In this document: piece by piece, positions 1-8,984 of the stretch
How the letters are laid out: the number at the start of each line of letters is the position of its first letter
How positions within the stretch are numbered: the first letter of the stretch is position 1
Assembly: GCF_003056335.1 (NCBI RefSeq)
Contig: NZ_PYWA01000004.1
Span: 286,156 to 350,155 of the forward strand
DNA length: 64,000 nucleotides
Reading direction: 5' to 3'
Source: Paracoccus indicus
Lineage (GTDB): Bacteria; Pseudomonadota; Alphaproteobacteria; Rhodobacterales; Rhodobacteraceae
Notes under the pieces: model-generated
What the model was told of the DNA's origin: nothing
The model's input: only the letters and a program-made list of their open reading frames with translations
Databases searched by the model: none
Translations under genes and position numbers: made by a program

Positions 1-272
1 GCCGCCATTCGCCGGATCGCGTCAGGCAGGGCATCACGGTCGGCTTCATCCAGCCACAGGATCACGCGATCAGGCTGGACCGTCTGGCGGGTGACGGCCC
101 GCAGCGTGTGTTCCAGCGTGCCGAAGCGCGCGGCATAGCTGGTCAGCGACACGATCAGCTGCGATGGCAGCCCGTGCGGCCTGCCCTGCCCCTGCGGACG
201 CGCCTCGATCTCGGCCAGGGCGCGGGCGATGCGGCGGCGGTGCTTGAACCGGCGGAAGGCGTCGCGGATCAC
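1..272 (-). CDS. Glycosyltransferase-like protein (partial, C-terminus outside window)
   Basis: Only the first 90 codons are visible; the gene runs off the left edge. It starts at a GTG that overlaps the stop of the next gene upstream (GTGA, 269-272), so the two are translationally coupled. Around residues 39-50 it reads LIVSLTSYAARF, followed near residues 63-76 by QTVQPDRVILWLDE. This pattern is typical of the N-terminus of bacterial GT-A-fold (family 2-like) glycosyltransferases. The acceptor and donor cannot be inferred. It belongs with the two sugar-transferase-like genes upstream. Confidence 0.6.
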   Translation of the reverse strand, partial: MIRDAFRRFKHRRRIARALAEIEARPQGQGRPHGLPSQLIVSLTSYAARFGTLEHTLRAVTRQTVQPDRVILWLDEADRDALPDAIRRMA

Positions 273-1069
273 GGGTTTTCCCACGCCTTGCGCAGCCAGT
301 CGATATTGCCGATGCGGCGATACCATTTATGGCCGCGACCGGCAAAGACGTCCTCCATCTTGGGGGCGCCGGCGAAGAGCACGATCCTTGCCCCCTCGGG
401 CAGAGAGGGATCACGGGCATAGGACAGCAGGTTGCGCGGCACGCAGTGGTTCTTGAAACTGACGCACCATTCGCGGGGCCAATAGTGCAGATGCCCGTGC
501 TTGGCCAATTGCGCCGACTGGAACTGCTGGCTGATCTCGTACTCCCGCGTCGCGGCGGCGGGATCGGCCAGATAGGCATCCAGCACATAGGCATGTTCGC
601 CAACGGCATAGCGGAAGACGCTGGAGTTGCCGACGCTGTGCAGGAAGCGATCCCGCGCCGGGTTCACCTTGCGCAGAGGCTTGGGGCGGAACAGGTCGTC
701 ATCGCGGATGATGAAGAAATCGCCCGGCAGATCGAAGAAGGGCGCCAGATCGTCCACCACCACCAGGTCGATATCCAGAAACAGCGCCGTTCCGCTCAGG
801 GCAGGCCCGTCATCCGCCCCCAGGTCGCGCCGGAACAAGGCCAGCTTGCGCCAACGCGTGTCGCCATGCCCGGCAGGCAGGCCCAGTTGCGGCAATTGGC
901 GCGCCTCGATCCGCGGGTCGAGGCCCTTGGCATCATCGGTGAAGCAGATGAACCGATGCGGCCGGTCCAGATGCCTGCGCACCTGCGCCGCCAAGCGGTT
1001 CACGTCATCGCTGCTGTAGAGCGTGCCCCATTTCATCGTCAGGATCAGGACGGGATCGTCTTGGCTCAT
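269..1069 (-). CDS. Glycosyltransferase-like protein, 266 aa
   Basis: A 266-residue cytoplasmic protein without signal peptide. The N-terminus (PVLILTMKWGTLYSSDDVNRL) and the segment FLDIDLVVVDDL (residues 97-108), which carries a DxD-type metal/nucleotide-sugar motif (LDID, 98-101), resemble GT8/GT-A-fold transferases found in capsule or LPS loci. The end overlaps the start of the next transferase by 4 bp. The substrate is unknown. About 75 bp of apparently empty sequence separates it from the GT29-like gene upstream. Confidence 0.6.
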   Translation of the reverse strand: MSQDDPVLILTMKWGTLYSSDDVNRLAAQVRRHLDRPHRFICFTDDAKGLDPRIEARQLPQLGLPAGHGDTRWRKLALFRRDLGADDGPALSGTALFLDIDLVVVDDLAPFFDLPGDFFIIRDDDLFRPKPLRKVNPARDRFLHSVGNSSVFRYAVGEHAYVLDAYLADPAAATREYEISQQFQSAQLAKHGHLHYWPREWCVSFKNHCVPRNLLSYARDPSLPEGARIVLFAGAPKMEDVFAGRGHKWYRRIGNIDWLRKAWENP

Positions 1070-1144
1070 TCAGCGGGTCCTTTCCGGCGACGGCATGAAA
1101 CGCCTGTATCGCCCGAGTGGCGGCAGGGTTGCAACAGGCCGTGG

Positions 1145-1924
1145 TCAACCCGCATGACGCGCGGCGCAGGATTGCATGGCCGCCTCCACCTTGGGGCCAA
1201 GGGTCACGACCACGCCCCTGTCGCGTGCGGCCTCGATCCTGCGCGACAGAAGTGCGGCCTCGGCGGATGGTGCGTGATGGCCCTTTTCGATGATCCGGCA
1301 GACCGATTGCGCGTCCGAGCTGACGCAATCGTCATAGCCGGGCTGATAGGCGGTCGAGAAGAAGGTGAAGCCGACGATCCCCACCTCGGCCACGGGCGCG
1401 CCAAGAAAGAAACAGGCCGCCAGCAGGCCCGTCGTCGGACTGGCCCCGCCAAGCTGACCGGCAAGATCGCGATGCTGCTGCCAATCGATGTGGCGCACCT
1501 GCAGTTGTCCCCTGAAACCTGCATCCAGCAGCAGCGTCTGCAGAAAGCCGCTTTTGGTAGGCGTCCGATGCACCAGCAGTTCCACCCCGGCCTGCTGCAG
1601 CTTGGCCTTGGTGATCGGGCGGGCATCGCGGGTCGCGCAGTGGAACAGGATATCGCAGCGCAATTCCTGACCAAGTGGCAGAGGCACCGGCGTATCCAAC
1701 CCGTTGTTCATCTTCACCATCAGATCGTATCGCGAAGAGTCGACCGTCTGCAGATCCTCGGCCAAGGTCCGTGCCGGCCCCAGGATCAGCACGCGCTTGC
1801 CCCGGAACTGTTCGGGCGACAGGGACAGCCGTGGCCCATGGCGACGGTGCAGCGCCTTGATGACCGGCAGGCGCAGGAAGACGTGCATGCGGCGCAGCAG
1901 CCGAAGCAGGGTCAGATCGGGCAT
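1145..1924 (-). CDS. GT29 (sialyltransferase-like) family protein, 259 aa
   Basis: I chose ATG 1924, which has an AAGG sequence just upstream. The open frame extends to 2050, but that extension would cover the pnp terminator. Residues 45-51 (VLILGPA) followed by YDLMVKMNN (66-74) resemble sialyl motif L. SPTTGLLAACFFLGA (162-176) followed by EVGIVGF resembles motif S of glycosyltransferase family 29. Bacterial members often sit in surface-polysaccharide loci, and the two transferase genes downstream agree with that. Whether the donor is really CMP-sialic acid cannot be told; no sialic-acid synthesis genes are in view. Confidence 0.6.
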   Translation of the reverse strand: MPDLTLLRLLRRMHVFLRLPVIKALHRRHGPRLSLSPEQFRGKRVLILGPARTLAEDLQTVDSSRYDLMVKMNNGLDTPVPLPLGQELRCDILFHCATRDARPITKAKLQQAGVELLVHRTPTKSGFLQTLLLDAGFRGQLQVRHIDWQQHRDLAGQLGGASPTTGLLAACFFLGAPVAEVGIVGFTFFSTAYQPGYDDCVSSDAQSVCRIIEKGHHAPSAEAALLSRRIEAARDRGVVVTLGPKVEAAMQSCAARHAG

Positions 1925-2016
1925 CGGCACCTTGGCCTTTCTGGCGGCAATCGCAGGGCGGCAAGGATCGCAGCGGTACGGCGGATCGTCAATCGCGATG
2001 CTTGCGGCGGGGCCAA

Positions 2017-2049
2017 CGAAAAGGGGCGCCCGACGGGGCGCCCCTTTCA
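2017..2049 (-). terminator. Intrinsic terminator downstream of pnp
   Basis: A perfect 10-bp stem (2021-2030 with 2037-2046) with a 6-nt loop, followed on the minus strand by TTTTC. It begins about 22 bp after the pnp stop and separates pnp from the glycosyltransferase genes. Confidence 0.8.
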
Positions 2050-2068
2050 CAGTTCACGCGATCAAAGA

Positions 2069-4210
2069 TCAGGCGTTCGCTTCGGCAGCGTTCTCGTCGA
2101 TCTCGGCGCCGGTTTCCTGGTCGACCATCTTCATGCCAAGGCGGACCTTGCCACGATCGTCGAAGCCCAGCAGCTTGACCTTGACCTCCTGACCCTCTTT
2201 CAGGATCTCGTTCGGGTGACCCAAACGACGGTTCGCGATCTGGCTGACGTGCACCAGGCCGTCGCGCTTGCCGAAGAAGTTCACGAAGGCACCGAAATCG
2301 ACCAGCTTGACGACCTTGCCGGTGTAGATCTTGCCTTCTTCCGGCTCGGCCACGATCGAATAGATCATGTCATAGGCCTTCTTGATCGATTCACCGTTGG
2401 CCGAGGCGATCTTGATGATGCCTTCGTCGTTGATGTCGACCTTGGCGCCCGAGACTTCCACGATCTCGCGGATGACCTTGCCGCCCGAACCGATCACTTC
2501 ACGGATCTTGTCGGTCGGGATCTGCATCGTCTCGATGCGCGGGGCGTGGGCGCTGAATTCCTGGCGACCTTCGGTCAGGGCCTTCGACATTTCGGACAGG
2601 ATGTGCATGCGGCCATCCTTGGCCTGTGCCAGCGCCTGTTCCATGATCTGGGGCGTGATGCCCGCGACCTTGATGTCCATCTGGAGGCTGGTGATGCCGT
2701 TTTCGGTCCCCGCCACCTTGAAGTCCATGTCGCCCAGGTGGTCTTCGTCACCCAGGATGTCGGTCAGAACGGCAAAGCGACCGTCGTCTTCCAGGATCAG
2801 ACCCATGGCGACGCCTGCGACCGGTGCCTTCAGCGGAACGCCCGCATCCATCATCGACAGCGAACCACCGCAGACCGACGCCATCGAGGACGAGCCGTTC
2901 GATTCCGTGATCTCGGAGACGACGCGGATGGTATAGGGGAAGTCCGTTGCCGCCGGCAGAACCGCCTGCAGCGCGCGCCATGCCAGCTTGCCGTGGCCGA
3001 TCTCGCGACGACCGGGCGAACCCACGCGACCGACTTCACCGACCGAATATGGCGGGAAGTTGTAGTGCAGCATGAAGTTCGAACGATAGTTGCCGTGCAG
3101 CGCGTCGATGATCTGTTCATCGTCACCGGTGCCGAGCGTGGTCACGACCAGGCCCTGCGTCTCGCCGCGCGTGAACAGCGCCGAACCGTGGGTACGGGGC
3201 AGGATGCCCACTTCGCTGACGATCGGGCGGACGGTCTTGGTGTCGCGGCCGTCGATGCGGGCGCCACCGCTGATGATGTCACCGCGCAGGATGCCCGATT
3301 CCAGCTTCTTCAGCGCCGAGCCGAGGTTGGCATCGGCCAGCTCGTCCTCGGACAGTTGTTCCTTGACCTTCGTCTTGGCGGCGGCAATCGCGTCCTGACG
3401 GTGCGACTTGTCGCGGATCGCATAGGCGGCGCGCATGTCGGCCTCGCCGATGGATTTCACGCGGTTGTAGAGCGCGCTGTAGTCCGGCGACTGGAAGTCG
3501 AAGGGCTCTTTCGCGGCGTCCTCGGCCAGATCGATGATCAGGTCGATGACCGGCTGGATGGCGTCATGACCGAATTTCACGGCGCCCAGCATCTCGGCTT
3601 CCGACAGCTCGTAGGCTTCGGATTCGACCATCATCACGGCGTCCTTGGTGCCGGCGACGACCAGATCCAGGCGCTGTTCGGGGTTGTTGCGCAGCTGGTC
3701 CATGTCCTGAACCTCGGGGTTCAGCACGTATTCGCCGTTTGCGAAGCCGACGCGGGCCGCACCGATGGGGCCCATGAACGGCACGCCCGAGATCGTCAGC
3801 GCAGCGGATGCGGCGATCATCGCGACCATGTCGGGATCGTTGACCAGATCGTGGCTCAGCACGGTGCACATGACCAGCACTTCATGCTTGAAGCCGGGTG
3901 CGAACAGCGGGCGGATCGGACGGTCGATCAGGCGCGCGGTCAGCGTCTCCTTCTCGGTCGGACGCGCCTCGCGCTTGAAGAAACCGCCCGGCACCTTGCC
4001 GGCGGCATAGTATTTTTCCTGATAGTGAACCGTCAGCGGGAAGAAATCCTGCCCGGGCTTGGGTTCCTTCGCGAAGGTGACGTTGGCCATGACGCTGGTC
4101 TCGCCCAGGGTGGCGATGACGCTGCCGTCGGCCTGACGGGCAACCTTGCCCGTTTCCAGCGTCAGGGTTTCCTGGCCCCACTGGATCGATTTCTTCACTA
4201 CATCAAACAT
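2069..4210 (-). CDS. pnp: Polyribonucleotide nucleotidyltransferase (PNPase)
   Basis: A 713-residue protein matching full-length PNPase, the phosphorolytic 3'-5' exoribonuclease of the RNA degradosome. There are two RNase PH-like domains. The second contains [11 protein letters not shown] near residues 485-500, which holds the catalytic aspartates. A KH domain follows ([15 protein letters not shown], around residues 567-581), then an S1 domain ([20 protein letters not shown]). The tail is acidic. It lies downstream of rpsO on the same strand, the classic rpsO-pnp order, but a strong terminator follows rpsO, so pnp must also use read-through or its own promoter within 4211-4380. Confidence 0.97.
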   Translation of the reverse strand: MFDVVKKSIQWGQETLTLETGKVARQADGSVIATLGETSVMANVTFAKEPKPGQDFFPLTVHYQEKYYAAGKVPGGFFKREARPTEKETLTARLIDRPIRPLFAPGFKHEVLVMCTVLSHDLVNDPDMVAMIAASAALTISGVPFMGPIGAARVGFANGEYVLNPEVQDMDQLRNNPEQRLDLVVAGTKDAVMMVESEAYELSEAEMLGAVKFGHDAIQPVIDLIIDLAEDAAKEPFDFQSPDYSALYNRVKSIGEADMRAAYAIRDKSHRQDAIAAAKTKVKEQLSEDELADANLGSALKKLESGILRGDIISGGARIDGRDTKTVRPIVSEVGILPRTHGSALFTRGETQGLVVTTLGTGDDEQIIDALHGNYRSNFMLHYNFPPYSVGEVGRVGSPGRREIGHGKLAWRALQAVLPAATDFPYTIRVVSEITESNGSSSMASVCGGSLSMMDAGVPLKAPVAGVAMGLILEDDGRFAVLTDILGDEDHLGDMDFKVAGTENGITSLQMDIKVAGITPQIMEQALAQAKDGRMHILSEMSKALTEGRQEFSAHAPRIETMQIPTDKIREVIGSGGKVIREIVEVSGAKVDINDEGIIKIASANGESIKKAYDMIYSIVAEPEEGKIYTGKVVKLVDFGAFVNFFGKRDGLVHVSQIANRRLGHPNEILKEGQEVKVKLLGFDDRGKVRLGMKMVDQETGAEIDENAAEANA

Positions 4211-4370
4211 CTGATTTCCTCTGGGAGTGTTCCGGCCCTCCGGTCACCCCGTGTCATATGGCGGCCCCATTGCCGCCGCCCCTATCCTTTGCATGTGCCC
4301 CGGGGCTGGACCTCACGTCGCAGATAGGACGGCAGATACAGGAAAACGCGCTGTTTGGGAAGTGGGGGGC

Positions 4371-4411
4371 GCGGCAACGAAAAACGCCCGCGGCTTGCGC
4401 CGCGGGCGTTC
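4371..4411 (-). terminator. Intrinsic terminator downstream of rpsO
   Basis: A perfect 12-bp GC-rich stem (4383-4394 with 4399-4410), TTGC-type tetraloop, then TTTTCG on the minus strand. It lies between rpsO and pnp. The rest of the rpsO-pnp gap (4211-4370) shows no gene. Confidence 0.85.
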
Positions 4412-4433
4412 CTGGTCGATCGACCCGATCTGA

Positions 4434-4703
4434 TCAGCGGCGGATGCCCAGCTTGCCGATCAGGGCGGTGTAGCGTGCTTCTTCCTTGCCCTTCAGATAG
4501 TCCAGCAGCTTGCGGCGCTGTGCGACCATCATCAACAGACCACGACGCGAGTGGTTGTCTTTCTTGTGCGACTTGAAGTGCTCGGTCAGGGTGGTGATGC
4601 GCGAGGTCAGGATCGCGACCTGGACTTCCGGCGAACCGGTGTCACCTTCCTTGGTACCGAATTCCTTGATCAGGCGGGCTTTTTCTTCGACGGTGATCGA
4701 CAT
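4434..4703 (-). CDS. rpsO: Small ribosomal subunit protein uS15
   Basis: An 89-residue uS15, the normal length, beginning [16 protein letters not shown] and ending LIGKLGIRR. It binds 16S rRNA in the central domain of the 30S subunit. I chose ATG 4703 because GGAAGGAG lies directly upstream; the open frame extends further but without homology. The conserved stretches [14 protein letters not shown] and [20 protein letters not shown] are present. In other bacteria S15 represses its own mRNA; I cannot see that element here with certainty. Confidence 0.97.
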   Translation of the reverse strand: MSITVEEKARLIKEFGTKEGDTGSPEVQVAILTSRITTLTEHFKSHKKDNHSRRGLLMMVAQRRKLLDYLKGKEEARYTALIGKLGIRR

Positions 4704-4820
4704 CGGGATCTCCTTCCGGATTAGGGGTGATGGCGCAGGCCGGGATGTCGTCCAGCACAGGCCCGTGAAGTCGTCAGCCGGACACGATGGCCCGGCGGAT
4801 GCGGGCGTATAGGACAATGC

Positions 4821-4850
4821 GGCGAAAAAGAAAAGCCCCGCCTTGCAGGG
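4821..4850 (-). terminator. Intrinsic terminator downstream of the RTX gene
   Basis: On the minus strand a short stem (4845-4850 with 4836-4841, one G-U pair) with a 3-nt loop is followed by CTTTTCTTTTT. It lies 11 bp after the stop of the RTX gene and before the rpsO promoter region. Confidence 0.6.
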
Positions 4851-4860
4851 TGCGGCAATA

Positions 4861-5862
4861 TCAGGGCAGCGGCGACACGATGCGCACGTCCGCCGCCGTC
4901 AGCCCGCCATCCTGCAGCAGCCGCCCGACCGGATGGCCGTTGACCGACAAGAGCCACGTGCCGTCCTGATCGCGGTCCAGCGTGACCTGCGCATCACGAG
5001 CCGCATCGGGGTCCAGATGCAGTTCGATCTGATCGCGCGAGGCGTCGAAATCGGCAATGGTGGGAAAACCGTCGGCCGTGTCGCGCAGCACGAAGCTGTC
5101 GCCGCCACCGTTCCCCGAGGCGAAATCATGCGCGCCGGGCATCAGCGTGTCGTCCCCCTCGCCGCCGTTCATCCAGACGGTCTCGGGGCCGTCGTGGCCG
5201 ATCAGCACATCGTCGCCATCCCCGCCGTCCAGATCGTCGCTGCCCTCGGTCGAGACCAGAACGTCGTCGCCTTCGTGCCCCGCAAGGATGTCATCGCCCG
5301 CGCCACCGAAGAGCGTGTCGCCCCCCTCGCCCCCGAACAGCGTGTCGTCACCCGAATCGCCGAAGATCAGGTCGTCGCCGCCCTGCCCCGCCAGCATGTC
5401 GTCGCCCGCCTCGCCATGGATGGTGTCATTGCCGCCCGCGCCATAGGCGGCATCGCCCTGCACCCAATCGTCGCCCTCGCCCGAATAGATCAGGTCGTCG
5501 CCCAATCCGCCCCGCAGGTCGTCGTCGCCGCCATTGCCGTGGATCACGTCGCCCAGATCGCCTCCCATCAGCAGATCGGTCTGATCGTCTCCGATCAGTT
5601 CGACGGCATCGTCTTCGTTGTCGGGACCCGCGGGCGCATCCGGTTCGGGCGCCGGTGCCGCGGCCTCGGGTTCGCCTTCGGGCAGCATCGGAGGCAGATC
5701 GTTATCATCTTCGGGTGTGGCGTCCGGATCCTCATCCCCATCGCCGCCCGAGGAAGTCAACGCGCTGATGTCCACCATCAGCCCCGCCATGACCAGACTG
5801 AGAATTCCACCAATGAACAGCATCGCAACGGACCCCACAAGCGACCGGCAACCTGCCGACAC
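4861..5862 (-). CDS. Membrane-anchored RTX (hemolysin-type calcium-binding) protein
   Basis: A 333-residue, very acidic protein. Residues about 13-33 ([20 protein letters not shown]) form one hydrophobic segment. An Asp/Glu/Pro-rich linker follows (about 39-85). Then come about 14 glycine-aspartate nonapeptide repeats of the RTX type ([21 protein letters not shown]; about 97-240) that bind Ca2+. The C-terminal part ([15 protein letters not shown]...) is typical of type I secretion substrates. I kept the GTG start at 5862; ATG 5823 is an alternative, and neither has a strong ribosome-binding site. Typical RTX exoproteins lack an N-terminal hydrophobic segment, so this one may be tethered to the inner membrane. 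No type I secretion genes are in the window. Function unknown. Confidence 0.85.
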   Translation of the reverse strand: MSAGCRSLVGSVAMLFIGGILSLVMAGLMVDISALTSSGGDGDEDPDATPEDDNDLPPMLPEGEPEAAAPAPEPDAPAGPDNEDDAVELIGDDQTDLLMGGDLGDVIHGNGGDDDLRGGLGDDLIYSGEGDDWVQGDAAYGAGGNDTIHGEAGDDMLAGQGGDDLIFGDSGDDTLFGGEGGDTLFGGAGDDILAGHEGDDVLVSTEGSDDLDGGDGDDVLIGHDGPETVWMNGGEGDDTLMPGAHDFASGNGGGDSFVLRDTADGFPTIADFDASRDQIELHLDPDAARDAQVTLDRDQDGTWLLSVNGHPVGRLLQDGGLTAADVRIVSPLP

Positions 5863-5916
5863 CCCCGCATGATACGCCCGGCCCGCGTTTCGCAGAATCG
5901 AATAATGAATAAAAAG

Positions 5917-6438
5917 TTAACGTGGCGCCGCGACCGGATCCCAAGGCACCGGCCCCTGGCAATAGGCGACATAGAGCGGATGCCGCGGCATCCCGGCCTT
6001 GGTCAGCCCCAGGTGGAACAGCGGAACCCCCGTCGCGCGCAGCAGCGATTCGACCTGCGGCGCGCGCCCCAGATGCGCGCCATGCACACCCCATCCGCAC
6101 AGGATGGCCTGCGACCATTCGGCAGCCTGCTGCAGAACGTCGTCGTTCAGCGGACCGATGGCCTTGGGGGCCTTGCGCAGATCGCGCGGATCGGTGGCGC
6201 AGAAGGCGAACAGATTGACCACCCGGAAGGCGCCGAACCCCAAGGCACGCGCCCGCCTTTCGCACCGCTCGACGGTGGGATCGTTGCGGAAGGCATCGGC
6301 GGTCGAGGGGTTCAGCATCACGATGCCCAGCCCCGGCCCGTCATCCCACCGCCGCGTCAGCGCATAGCGATAGCTGCGGCAGGGCGACCAGAGGGCCTCG
6401 GACCGGGTCGCACCGTCATGATGGGTATCGCGAATCAT
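5917..6438 (-). CDS. DUF1643 family protein, 173 aa
   Basis: Residues 1-173 match the DUF1643 family in pattern: YRYALTRRWDDG, then GIVMLNPSTADAFRNDPTVERC (around 38-59), then FRVVNLFAFCATDP and ILCGWGVHG. The family is widespread and of unknown biochemical function. There is no signal peptide or membrane segment. It lies between rpmJ and the RTX gene on the same strand, but the rpmJ terminator precedes it, so it is probably expressed separately. Confidence 0.8.
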   Translation of the reverse strand: MIRDTHHDGATRSEALWSPCRSYRYALTRRWDDGPGLGIVMLNPSTADAFRNDPTVERCERRARALGFGAFRVVNLFAFCATDPRDLRKAPKAIGPLNDDVLQQAAEWSQAILCGWGVHGAHLGRAPQVESLLRATGVPLFHLGLTKAGMPRHPLYVAYCQGPVPWDPVAAPR

Positions 6439-6460
6439 CCGCCATCCTTTCTGGACATGA

Positions 6461-6485
6461 AAAAACCCGCCTTTGAAGGGCGGGT
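6461..6485 (-). terminator. Intrinsic terminator downstream of rpmJ
   Basis: A 7-bp stem (6465-6471 with 6479-6485) followed on the minus strand by TTTTT. It sits between rpmJ and the DUF1643 gene. Confidence 0.75.
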
Positions 6486-6538
6486 CCGTTCAGCTTGTTT
6501 TCAGCGATCTGCCGGTGTTCCGACAAGACCCGTGCCGA

Positions 6539-6664
6539 TCAGCCCTGGCGGGCCTTGAAGCGGCGGTTGGTCTTGTTGATCACGTAGACGCGGCCTTTGC
6601 GGCGCACGATTTGGCAGTCACGGTGCCGGCTCTTGAGCGAGCGGAGCGAGTTGCGAACCTTCAT
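6539..6664 (-). CDS. rpmJ: Large ribosomal subunit protein bL36
   Basis: A 41-residue gene, [18 protein letters not shown]... ending in [11 protein letters not shown], the length and sequence of alphaproteobacterial bL36. It is a basic 50S protein that binds 23S rRNA. It has a single cysteine (C17), so it is the form without the zinc-binding Cys3His set. ATG 6664 starts the conserved N-terminus. An intrinsic terminator follows 54 bp downstream. The tRNA-Val gene lies upstream on the same strand. Confidence 0.95.
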   Translation of the reverse strand: MKVRNSLRSLKSRHRDCQIVRRKGRVYVINKTNRRFKARQG

Positions 6665-6703
6665 CGGTCTTCTCCATCATCGCGGCGCATCGCAGCCGCC
6701 AGG

Positions 6704-6734
6704 AAAACAAATGCCCCCGACGCTTGCCAGGGGC
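6704..6734 (-). terminator. Probable terminator after tRNA-Val
   Basis: On the minus strand GCCCC...GGGGGC (6730-6734 with 6713-6718, long loop) is followed by ATTTGTTTT. It lies 14 bp downstream of the tRNA-Val CCA end and before rpmJ. Confidence 0.4.
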
Positions 6735-6747
6735 GGCGAAAAATCTA

Positions 6748-6822
6748 TGGTGGGCGGTACTGGGATCGAACCAGTGGCCACTACGATGTCAACGTAGTGC
6801 TCTACCGCTGAGCTAACCGCCC
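6748..6822 (-). tRNA. tRNA-Val (anticodon GAC), CCA encoded
   Basis: A 75-nt cloverleaf on the minus strand. The acceptor stem pairs GGGCGGT with ACCGCCC (6816-6822 with 6752-6758). The D arm is TAGCTCAGCGGTAGAGC, the anticodon stem CTACG/CGTAG encloses loop TTGACAT, and the T loop is GTTCGATCC. The anticodon GAC reads GUC and GUU. The 3' CCA is encoded (6748-6750). Confidence 0.95.
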
Positions 6823-6888
6823 ACTCTGCCTTGAAGAACCGTTTCCGCTTCCTTCCGGATGCCGTCTCAGCGCCTCTTGGTCCGCAGG

Positions 6889-6917
6889 TCTATAACGGGG
6901 CTGTTTGGGGTATTCAA
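6889..6917 (-). promoter_or_regulatory. Sigma-70-type promoter for tRNA-Val
   Basis: On the minus strand TTGAAT (6917-6912) and TATAGA (6894-6889) are separated by exactly 17 bp. The predicted start lies about 60 bp upstream of the tRNA. This is a sequence match only. Confidence 0.5.
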
Positions 6918-6982
6918 GGCCTATCGGCAGCAAGTTTTTCAGGTTTATATAGTTTATTGCGACCGATGCCGAGGTTTGCCCC

Positions 6983-7846
6983 GTGTCACAGCCTGAACCG
7001 CCCTTCGTTCTGACCCGCCCCGATTCGTGGCTGAGCGGCGTGATCTTCGCGTCTCCGCATTCGGGATGCGACTATCCGGACTGGTTCCTGAAGGAAACGA
7101 GACTGCCGGTCGGCACGCTGCGGTCATCCGAAGATGCCTTTGTGGACAGGCTGATAGCGCCCGCGGTGCGCCACGGCGCGGTGACGCTGGCCTCGCGCGT
7201 GCCGCGCTGCATCGTCGATCTGAACCGCGGCGCGGATGAGATCGACCCGGTGATCGTGCGCGGCGTTCCGCGCCATCCGCTGAATCAGCGCACCCTTGCC
7301 GGTCTGGGGGTGATTCCTCGCGTCGTGTCGCAGGGTCGCGTGATTCACGACCGCCCCATGGACCGATCCGAGGCCGAGCGGCGAATCGATCTGTGCTGGC
7401 GCCCCTATCATCAGGCCCTCGGCGCGCTGATATCCGAGGCGCGCGCAAGGTTCGGGCAGGCGATCCTGATCGACATGCACTCCATGCCCCATGATTCGCT
7501 GTCGCACCTGCAGGGCCCGCGCCCCGACATGGTGCTGGGCAACCGCCACGGGTTGTCGGCATCGGCCCGCGTGTCGGACGCGGTCTGCCGCGCCGTCGAG
7601 GATGGCGGCTGGCGCATCCGGCGCAATTCGCCGTTCTCGGGTGCCTATATCTGTTCGGCCTATGGCCGCCCCGCGCAGAACATCCACGTCGTGCAGCTGG
7701 AGATCGACCGCTCGCTTTACATGGACGAGACATCCATCACGCCGCGCCCCGATTTCGACATCTTCGCGGGCCGGATCGAACAGGTCGTGGCCCGCCTTGC
7801 CAGCCTGACCACCGATCTCAGTGGCGGACGAATCGCGGCGGAATGA
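6983..7846 (+). CDS. N-formylglutamate amidohydrolase family protein
   Basis: A 287-residue protein starting at GTG 6983. It carries FASPHSGCDYP (H26), SSEDAFVDRL, VDLNRGADEID and ILIDMHSMPHDS (H166). These are the metal-binding and catalytic blocks of the N-formylglutamate amidohydrolase (HutG/FGase) family, which hydrolyses N-formyl-L-glutamate to formate and glutamate. No other histidine-degradation genes are nearby, so the true substrate may be another N-formyl amino acid. The downstream Nudix gene begins inside its last codons (ATGA, 7843-7846), so the two are coupled. Confidence 0.85.
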   Translation: MSQPEPPFVLTRPDSWLSGVIFASPHSGCDYPDWFLKETRLPVGTLRSSEDAFVDRLIAPAVRHGAVTLASRVPRCIVDLNRGADEIDPVIVRGVPRHPLNQRTLAGLGVIPRVVSQGRVIHDRPMDRSEAERRIDLCWRPYHQALGALISEARARFGQAILIDMHSMPHDSLSHLQGPRPDMVLGNRHGLSASARVSDAVCRAVEDGGWRIRRNSPFSGAYICSAYGRPAQNIHVVQLEIDRSLYMDETSITPRPDFDIFAGRIEQVVARLASLTTDLSGGRIAAE

Positions 7847-8271
7847 TCGCGGGCGATTTTCACGGTGCCAAGCTGCTGCTGACTTGCGGCGACCGGATGC
7901 TGACCTATCTGCGCGACGACAAGGCAGGCATTCCCTTTCCCGCCCATTGGGACCTTCCCGGCGGCGGACGAGAGGGGCACGAGACCCCGATCGCCTGCGC
8001 CCTGCGGGAGCTGGACGAGGAATTCGCCCTGCGCCTGCCGCCGGACGCGCTGACCGGCCATGATTTCCCGTCGTTTCAGGACCCAAGCATGCGATCCTGG
8101 CTGTTCACCGGCACCATCACTGATGCCCAGATCGCCGCGATCCGGTTCGGGGATGAGGGTCAGGAATGGCGCATGATGCCCGTCGCTAACTATCTGACCC
8201 ATCCGAAGCGCATTCCGCATTTCTGCGACTGGATCCTAAGGTCGGGCCATGCCCCGCACCAGCGGCCCTAG
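7843..8271 (+). CDS. Nudix hydrolase, 142 aa
   Basis: A complete Nudix box runs from G41 to E60 (GGREGHE, seven residues, RELDEE). Such proteins hydrolyse a nucleoside diphosphate linked to another group, using Mg2+ bound by the box glutamates. The substrate cannot be inferred. ATG 7843 overlaps the stop of the upstream amidohydrolase. The 3' end overlaps the 3' end of the convergent membrane-protein gene by 36 bp. Confidence 0.85.
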   Translation: MIAGDFHGAKLLLTCGDRMLTYLRDDKAGIPFPAHWDLPGGGREGHETPIACALRELDEEFALRLPPDALTGHDFPSFQDPSMRSWLFTGTITDAQIAAIRFGDEGQEWRMMPVANYLTHPKRIPHFCDWILRSGHAPHQRP

Positions 8272-8937
8272 GGCATCGCCCTTGACCGCCCAGCTGGTTG
8301 CGAAGGCGAAGGTCGCCGCGGTTTCCAACACGAAGACCGGCCGCAGCCATGCCAGCCCCTGATCCAGACCGGTCGCGAACAGCAGGCCGATCAACCCGAT
8401 GCTGACCAGAATCACCCAACCGCAGATCCGGTAGATCCGGTTCGAGGCACGCTTTTCCGCGCTGTCGCTGTCGCTGTCGCCCCTGACGAAGAGCACTAGG
8501 CAGAAGACCGACAGCGCCAGAAAGAACACCCCCGCCGCCAGCAGGTGCAGCCCCCCCGCGACCGAGGGCCCAAGGATGCATTGCAGCAGGGTGCAGGGCT
8601 GTTCCGGCCCGCTGGTCGGGGCCAAGGCGATCAGGGCTGCGGCGACGGCGGCCACGCGCGCGGTCAACCAATCGGTGATGATCTCGCCCGCATGGGGGCG
8701 GAAACCCTCATAGCTCCACAAAAAGACGGCCTGCGCGATCAGCGTGCCGACAAAGACCTCGCGCATAGGGGAATAGTAATAGGCCGAGATGCTGGTCTTG
8801 AGACCCTGCCCGGATGCGATGGCAAAGACCATCAGCGCAACGGGCAGGAAGTATCCCAAGGCCCCGATGGCGCGGCGCACGGCCAGAAAGGACAGCACCA
8901 GATCGTTATGGGCCTTCTGCCCGCTGCCATCATCCAT
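8236..8937 (-). CDS. Integral membrane protein of unknown function, 233 aa
   Basis: I chose ATG 8937, preceded by AAGGGGGA; the open frame goes further back but without signal. About six hydrophobic segments are visible (e.g. GYFLPVALMVFAIAS, AAVAAALIALAP, LLAAGVFFLALSVFCLVLF, CGWVILVSIGLIGLLFATG). Between the first two, AYYYSPMREVFVGTL is a conserved-looking loop. A short tandem GCTGTC repeat encodes DSDSDS before a cytoplasmic-like basic stretch. I do not recognise the family with confidence. It lies 47 bp downstream of pyrF on the same strand. Confidence 0.7.
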   Translation of the reverse strand: MDDGSGQKAHNDLVLSFLAVRRAIGALGYFLPVALMVFAIASGQGLKTSISAYYYSPMREVFVGTLIAQAVFLWSYEGFRPHAGEIITDWLTARVAAVAAALIALAPTSGPEQPCTLLQCILGPSVAGGLHLLAAGVFFLALSVFCLVLFVRGDSDSDSAEKRASNRIYRICGWVILVSIGLIGLLFATGLDQGLAWLRPVFVLETAATFAFATSWAVKGDALGPLVRGMARP

Positions 8938-8984
8938 GAACGTCCCCCTTGCCCGCCCGATGGTGGCAAGGGGGAGGCAGCGCG

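Noticed and set aside
329..4327. A 1332-codon open frame on the plus strand opposite the GT29-like gene and pnp
   Set aside because: It is the antisense of well-supported genes; long shadow frames are expected in high-GC DNA, and the translation has no family resemblance.
5100..5560. Repeated GTCGTC-rich DNA resembling a tandem repeat or CRISPR-like array
   Set aside because: The repeats are the codons of the RTX glycine-aspartate nonapeptides; there are no unique spacers.
5903..5921. A second CtrA-like match (TGAA-N7-TTAAC) upstream of the RTX gene
   Set aside because: One mismatch in an AT-rich patch and overlap with the DUF1643 stop make it too weak to claim.
7843..8271. Considering the Nudix gene as mutT
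   Set aside because: The Nudix box is clear but nothing outside it identifies MutT specifically.
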